Shown here: in pieces, positions 60,565 to 64,000 of the stretch
How the letters are laid out: each line of letters opens with the position of its first letter
Position numbering within the stretch: position 1 is the first letter of the stretch
From: Isochrysis galbana
Lineage: Eukaryota > Haptophyta > Isochrysidales > Isochrysidaceae
Reading direction: 5' to 3'
DNA: 64,000 nt
Assembly: GCA_018136815.1 (NCBI GenBank)
Contig: CM030941.1
Coordinates: 734,939-798,938, forward strand
Translations under genes and position numbers: made by a program
The notes under the pieces: model-generated
What the model was told of the DNA's origin: nothing
What the model saw: the letters and a program-made list of their open reading frames with translations, nothing else
The model's database searches: none

Positions 60565-61362
60565 ATGATGTTGTGCGTGCCGTTGCTGCTAGCTGCTGGC
60601 GTGCTTCAGCCAATTGGTCACATTCGGACCATCTTTCGCAGTAAGTTTGGCACACCGCGCCAGGGCTGCCTCGTCCCCGATGCTACAGCTGTGCTCACAC
60701 TCGATGCAGAAGCCGTTGGCGGCGATGCTGCGGCATCTCTCGAAGGGCTTGATGAATACTCACATGTTTGGCTGGTCTGGGGGTTTCATCTGCACGCTAA
60801 TGCTTCACCACGAGCGAAGATCTCACCACCAGTCCTTCGCGGCCGTAAGGTTGGCGTCTTCGCTACACGGGCGCCTTACCGTCCAAACCCCTTTGGTTTG
60901 TCACTGGTGAATCTAGACAGCGTGGACGGCGGTACCCTTCACCTGTCAGGTGTCGACCTCGTAGACGGCTCGCCTATTTACGACATTAAGCCATATATAT
61001 CCGAATGGGATGCGCCGCATGCCAGAGGGGCGCCACGGGTCTTGGGGAGTACTACTGTTTCATCACTTGATCCAACAAAGAGGGCTCTTGACGTGATTGT
61101 CACCCCAGCTGCGCGCATGGAGATGCAAAGAGTAATGGAAGAGAGGCAGAAATCTGGCGAAAGCAGGCTGATCGAAGATGCGACGCAGCTAGAACGCGTG
61201 CTCGGGCAATGCCTCGCCGCCGATCCAAGACCTGTTTACCGATGGCGAAAGCAACAACGCGATGGAGGTACTGCAGAATATGACATCAATTTGGATGATG
61301 TATGTGCGCGGTGCAGGTTTGAAGTTGACGGTGTTACAATCACCGTCCTTTCGATCGGCTAG
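60565..61362 (+). CDS. TrmO/YaeB-type tRNA (N6-threonylcarbamoyl-A37) methyltransferase-like
   Basis: The product is 265 aa, single exon. Family motifs are VLQPIGHIRTIFRSKFGTPRQ, LEGLDEYSHVWLVWGFH, PPVLRGRKVGVFATRAPYRPNPFGLSLVNL and VDLVDGSPIYDIKPYI. TrmO methylates N6 of t6A37 in certain tRNAs with S-adenosylmethionine, using an unusual beta-barrel fold. The C-terminal extension (ERVLGQCLAADPRPVYRW...FEVDGVTITVLSI) matches the second domain of TrmO. The N-terminal MMLCVPLLLAAG is hydrophobic and may be a short targeting extension. It is divergent from the lumenal-protein gene. Confidence 0.92.
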   Translation: MMLCVPLLLAAGVLQPIGHIRTIFRSKFGTPRQGCLVPDATAVLTLDAEAVGGDAAASLEGLDEYSHVWLVWGFHLHANASPRAKISPPVLRGRKVGVFATRAPYRPNPFGLSLVNLDSVDGGTLHLSGVDLVDGSPIYDIKPYISEWDAPHARGAPRVLGSTTVSSLDPTKRALDVIVTPAARMEMQRVMEERQKSGESRLIEDATQLERVLGQCLAADPRPVYRWRKQQRDGGTAEYDINLDDVCARCRFEVDGVTITVLSIG

Positions 61363-62079
61363 ACAAGAGCACTTCCGCATGGTTGATTCTGTCCACTTTT
61401 GCCGGGCGGTGTGTGTGTGGGGGCACTTGAGAGGCTAGGAGGATGAGCAACATATTTAGGTCACATGGCTCAAGCGAAAATCGGACTAAGGGCCGATGGC
61501 GGCGGCCGCGTCACTGCCCCTTCAGGGGGAGGCACTAGCCCCCGGGGACCTTGGCCCTGTGATTCCCGGATGGGGCGCATCAGGGTGAAGAGACAACCCC
61601 GTCTCACCAGCCTGTGCGGCCTCGCTTCGCCGCATACTCTCCCGTTGCTCAGATGCTCCAAGAAGGTGCAACTTGAGGCTCCCTTTTTTTTACACCTCTC
61701 GCCTATTTTTCACACCCCTCATCTATTTTGGTATATATGCAAATCTGCCCCTGAACTTTGCCGGTTGGAGGGGCTATGGGCGACGGATGTTGTCGTTAGC
61801 GCGCGTGCTCTGGGGCGCCTGTCGCATCGCCGCGATCGACTTCAGACCTTATGCCAATTCGTGCGTCTTCGTGCTCGATCGTTCTTGTTTGCCGCGGAGT
61901 TTTACTCGTAACTTGTAGGATTCTTCTCTTCACTCGTAATTCGCCCTTCGCTCCTTGCCGCCGCGCCCCTTTGTGGCCTGTCTCGCCCCTGTTTCGCTCC
62001 TTTGCACCTTGGGCCTTGCTCAGGTCGTTTGCCTTCATTTGGTACCCCTCGTTTCCAAATACGCGTCAGAGCCAAAAAA
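61363..62079. other. 3' flank and pyrimidine-rich region, no gene seen
   Basis: A TGTCGCATCGCCGCGATCGAC motif at 61811 resembles 60113. GGTCGTTTGCCTTCATTTGG (62027-62046) matches 48669. No coding signal. Confidence 0.4.
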
Positions 62080-62290
62080 AAACCTCTCAATAGTCTTACC
62101 GCACTCGCGGCGAATGGAACCACTACCCACTACAAGTAGCACGTAGCATACTCTCTACACCCCCATTCCCCGGCCCTTCTCCCCCCGCCATCAGGCGGCT
62201 CCCCCCGTACACTACTAGGGGGATTGGGGTGGAGGGCTTAGATATGGTCCGGTGGCCCGCGCCCCCCCCGGTGATCTTCCCCCCCCTTCC
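62080..62290 (+). mobile_element. retroelement head (copy C)
   Basis: It starts AAACCTCTCAATAGTCTTAC after an A-run. It shares CTCTACACCCCCATTCCCCGG, the CGCCATCAGGCG hairpin, ACTACTAGGGGGAT and GGGCTTAGATATGGTCCGG with copies A and B. It diverges at ~62280. Confidence 0.7.
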
Positions 62291-62866
62291 CCCCCTACCT
62301 GCCCCGGCAACTCCCTCCCCCCTCCGAACGACCTCCTCCCGCCCCACGAAGGGCAATGGCGTCGGTGAGGGACCCCCCTCCCTTCCCCCGCGCGTGGCGG
62401 ACGTTGGCGTAGTTGTCGGCGCCACACACGGCCGTTTGCGATTCGATGCGCGCGGGCGGCGGCGGCGATTGGCGTGGCTGCTAGGTTGGCATTTTTAGAT
62501 GTGTTTTCGTGCGATGCATCCACGCTAGTTACATCGACCAAATTACGCGAGGAGAGCGCCCGTTAGCGGTGGGAAGTTGGGTACTCGAGCGCATCTCAGT
62601 ACGTTAATGTCGACGCGGTTTCAGCTCCAGCAGACCTATATTCGACAAGGTACGCGGGGGTAGAGAGGGCAATTGGCTCGGCTACTAGGGCAGCATAACC
62701 CGATTCAACGTTTTGTGCTGCCACTAGTAGAAGTGGATGAACAAACTAGTGCACACCGCCCGCCTGGTAGCGGTGCCAAGTTAGCTGCTCTAGCCCTCGG
62801 TGACTAACGGTTCACGTGAGCGTCTTGAGCTTTGTGATACTTTCGTACACATTCAAGTCTAAAGAT
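62291..62866. other. no gene seen
   Basis: Two related segments (62540-62580 and 62755-62795) share a GCCCG..TAGCGGTG..AAGTT pattern. Otherwise nothing is recognisable. Confidence 0.35.
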
Positions 62867-63106
62867 ATGAGTATGACTTATGATCCAGTGTTCATAGACC
62901 CAGGCCTCGTGAACCCAGTGAGCTGGCGACACAAGTTTCCTCGCTATTCGATGTTTGTGCCTCGCATGAAGGGCCTCACAAAAAATATTCCGGAGGGGGT
63001 CTGGCTGTATTTCGCGCACCGCCTTCGATGGCCTGAAATTCGGTATTTTTCGAAAATTTCGCCGGAGAACCCCCACTATTTTTTTGCTGATCCATCCTAC
63101 CGGTAG
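62867..63106 (+). CDS. hypothetical short ORF (79 aa)
   Basis: MSMTYDPVFIDPGLVNPVSWRHKFPRYSMFVPRMKG... has a protein-like aromatic and basic composition in a less GC-rich patch. No family is recognised. It may be a fragment of a mobile-element gene, since repeats flank it. Confidence 0.3.
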   Translation: MSMTYDPVFIDPGLVNPVSWRHKFPRYSMFVPRMKGLTKNIPEGVWLYFAHRLRWPEIRYFSKISPENPHYFFADPSYR

Positions 63107-63108
63107 CC

Positions 63109-63190
63109 ATAGGGAGCTTATTTAGCCCTTCATTCACCCATTGTAGCTGGTGCCCTCCGCACCCCCATAGTGAGTGACCGGGCTACCTAT
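63109..63190. repeat. dispersed repeat block, second copy of 44451-44557
   Basis: ATAGGGAGCTTATTTAG...GCACCCCCATAGTGAGTGACCGGGCTA matches the 44.5 kb copy and ends with the motif shared by 155-310, 9825-9968 and 33085-33131. 63191-63633 holds no supported gene. Confidence 0.6.
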
Positions 63191-63633
63191 TAATCGCGAG
63201 CCCTAGCCTTGCTGCTCACCGGCCACGGCAGTGGTCCGGCAGTGGTCCACAAGATAATGTGCCACCATGGCCTCGCGACTCCCTCTCCCTCCCGGTCCAC
63301 CAGAGCCCCTACTCCTCTCGCCTCGCGCTATTGTCAGACTTTTGTACAGCCGTTTTGGGCCCGCTCTACCTGTTGCGACGGTCGTGTGAGAACGACGCGT
63401 GCGCGACGGAGCAACGCTGGCAGGGCAGTGTGCCTGCGGTTCTGTCTCACCTGTGGGAGCCCTGCGGCAGCCCGCATAGTGGCTAGGCCAGATGGGTCGG
63501 ATGCAGCCCGATGAAAGCGGGAGTCCTGCCGGCACTTTCCAAAAATAGAACGTCAAACTTTTGGCAACGAGGGGTACTCGTACAATCCCTGACTCAGGGC
63601 CCCAAAGTTAAAATAAAGGGGCCAAAATACCAA

Positions 63634-63717
63634 GGGGGAGAACTGTTGTGCTAGGAATTGGCTAGGTACGGAGTAGGGGGAGAACTGTTGTGCTAGGAAT
63701 TGGCTAGGTACGGAGTA
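63634..63717. repeat. perfect 42-bp tandem duplication
   Basis: Two identical 42-bp units (63634-63675 and 63676-63717) start GGGGGAGAACTGTTGTGC and end GGTACGGAGTA. Confidence 0.9.
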
Positions 63718-63724
63718 GAGTACT

Positions 63725-64000
63725 CTACTCTTCTACCATCTCTCTCTCTCTCATGCTTCCCCCTCGCTCCCCCCTCCCCCCCCCCTCAGCCCCGCGCACC
63801 CGCTTCCACCCGCGGCCACTCCTTCCCCTCTTCTTCTTCCCCTATTTCTCTTCCTCCTCGTTTCCCTCTCTCTCTCCTCTTTCTGTGCTTCCTCTTCCTC
63901 CCCTCCTCTCCTACTATTGCATCTCCTATCTTCTTCCTCCGGATTTATCTTCTCTCTCTTCCCTGGCCCCTCTCTCTGTTCTCCTCTCTCTCTTCTCTTC
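63725..64000. promoter_or_regulatory. CT-rich tract at the window end
   Basis: CT/C-rich sequence of the type found upstream of the CK1 gene. It may be the promoter or leader of a plus-strand gene beginning beyond the window. Confidence 0.3.

Noticed and set aside
60113-61830. A complete LTR retrotransposon enclosing the TrmO-like gene
   Set aside because: Only the first ~20 bp of the two TGTCGCAT motifs match, sequence after them differs, and no gag or pol lies between.
1-64000. CRISPR arrays, operons, rRNA genes
   Set aside because: No regularly spaced identical repeats with unique spacers, no polycistronic arrangement and no rRNA-like sequence. The window is eukaryotic nuclear.

Overview
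The window is eukaryotic nuclear DNA. Genes are well spaced, sit on both strands and carry short spliceosomal introns of about 86-560 nt, almost all GT-AG with one GC-AG. Homopurine/homopyrimidine microsatellites flank many genes. The proteins are standard eukaryotic families: casein kinase 1, PP2C, a USP12/46-type deubiquitinase, Vti1 SNARE, a drug/metabolite transporter, a TPR aspartyl hydroxylase and a TrmO-like tRNA methyltransferase. One gene (58625-59257, minus) encodes a precursor with a thylakoid-lumen type presequence, which points to a photosynthetic alga. The GC-rich sequence and gene set fit a microalga with a complex plastid (for example a haptophyte), but I cannot fix the lineage.

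Layout. 1-3.3 kb: end of a transposon copy, a dispersed repeat, a C/CT-rich promoter and a two-exon CK1 gene. 4.0-9.8 kb: a nest of mobile DNA. A retroelement-like repeat is interrupted by an apparently intact hAT transposon (perfect 21-bp inverted ends, perfect 8-bp target duplication) and by a solo LTR, then abuts a Ty3/gypsy pol fragment. 10.5-12.5 kb: a minus-strand J-domain/coiled-coil/FHA protein. 13.8-19.8 kb: the most unusual gene, with coiled coil, arginine-type ADP-ribosyltransferase, leucine-rich repeats and a ribokinase-family domain. A 100-N assembly gap falls inside its LRR section. 20.2-22.5 kb: a retrotransposon-like unit. 24.1-25.5 kb: PP2C. 27.6-29.3 kb: aspartyl beta-hydroxylase-like gene. 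30.8-32.5 kb: USP12/46-like gene whose last coding segment is tandemly duplicated downstream.

36.1-38.9 kb: an unrecognised acidic nuclear-type protein gene enclosed by inverted repeats shared with a small transposon at 57.2 kb. 39.6-42.4 kb: transporter and single-pass membrane protein genes, divergent. 42.6-44.0 kb: a second, frameshifted retroelement copy. 45.0-45.8 kb: Vti1. 46.8-49.1 kb: a cassette bounded by 70-bp direct repeats, carrying a GNAT acetyltransferase and two unknown reading frames. 50.1-51.1 kb: a CK1-like pseudokinase. 52.8-54.1 kb: a Met/Gln/His-rich protein with a small cysteine motif. 55-58.4 kb: minisatellite and nested small transposons. 58.6-61.4 kb: divergent plastid-lumen and TrmO-like genes. 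62-64 kb: repeats.

The genes do not form a pathway; as expected in a eukaryotic chromosome each is probably transcribed alone. The main themes are the ADP-ribosyltransferase-LRR-ribokinase gene and a rich mobile-element record. Several retroelement heads share a palindromic stem-loop immediately before the conserved start ATGGAGCGCG. Splice sites given here were chosen by reading-frame continuity and family similarity, without transcript evidence.
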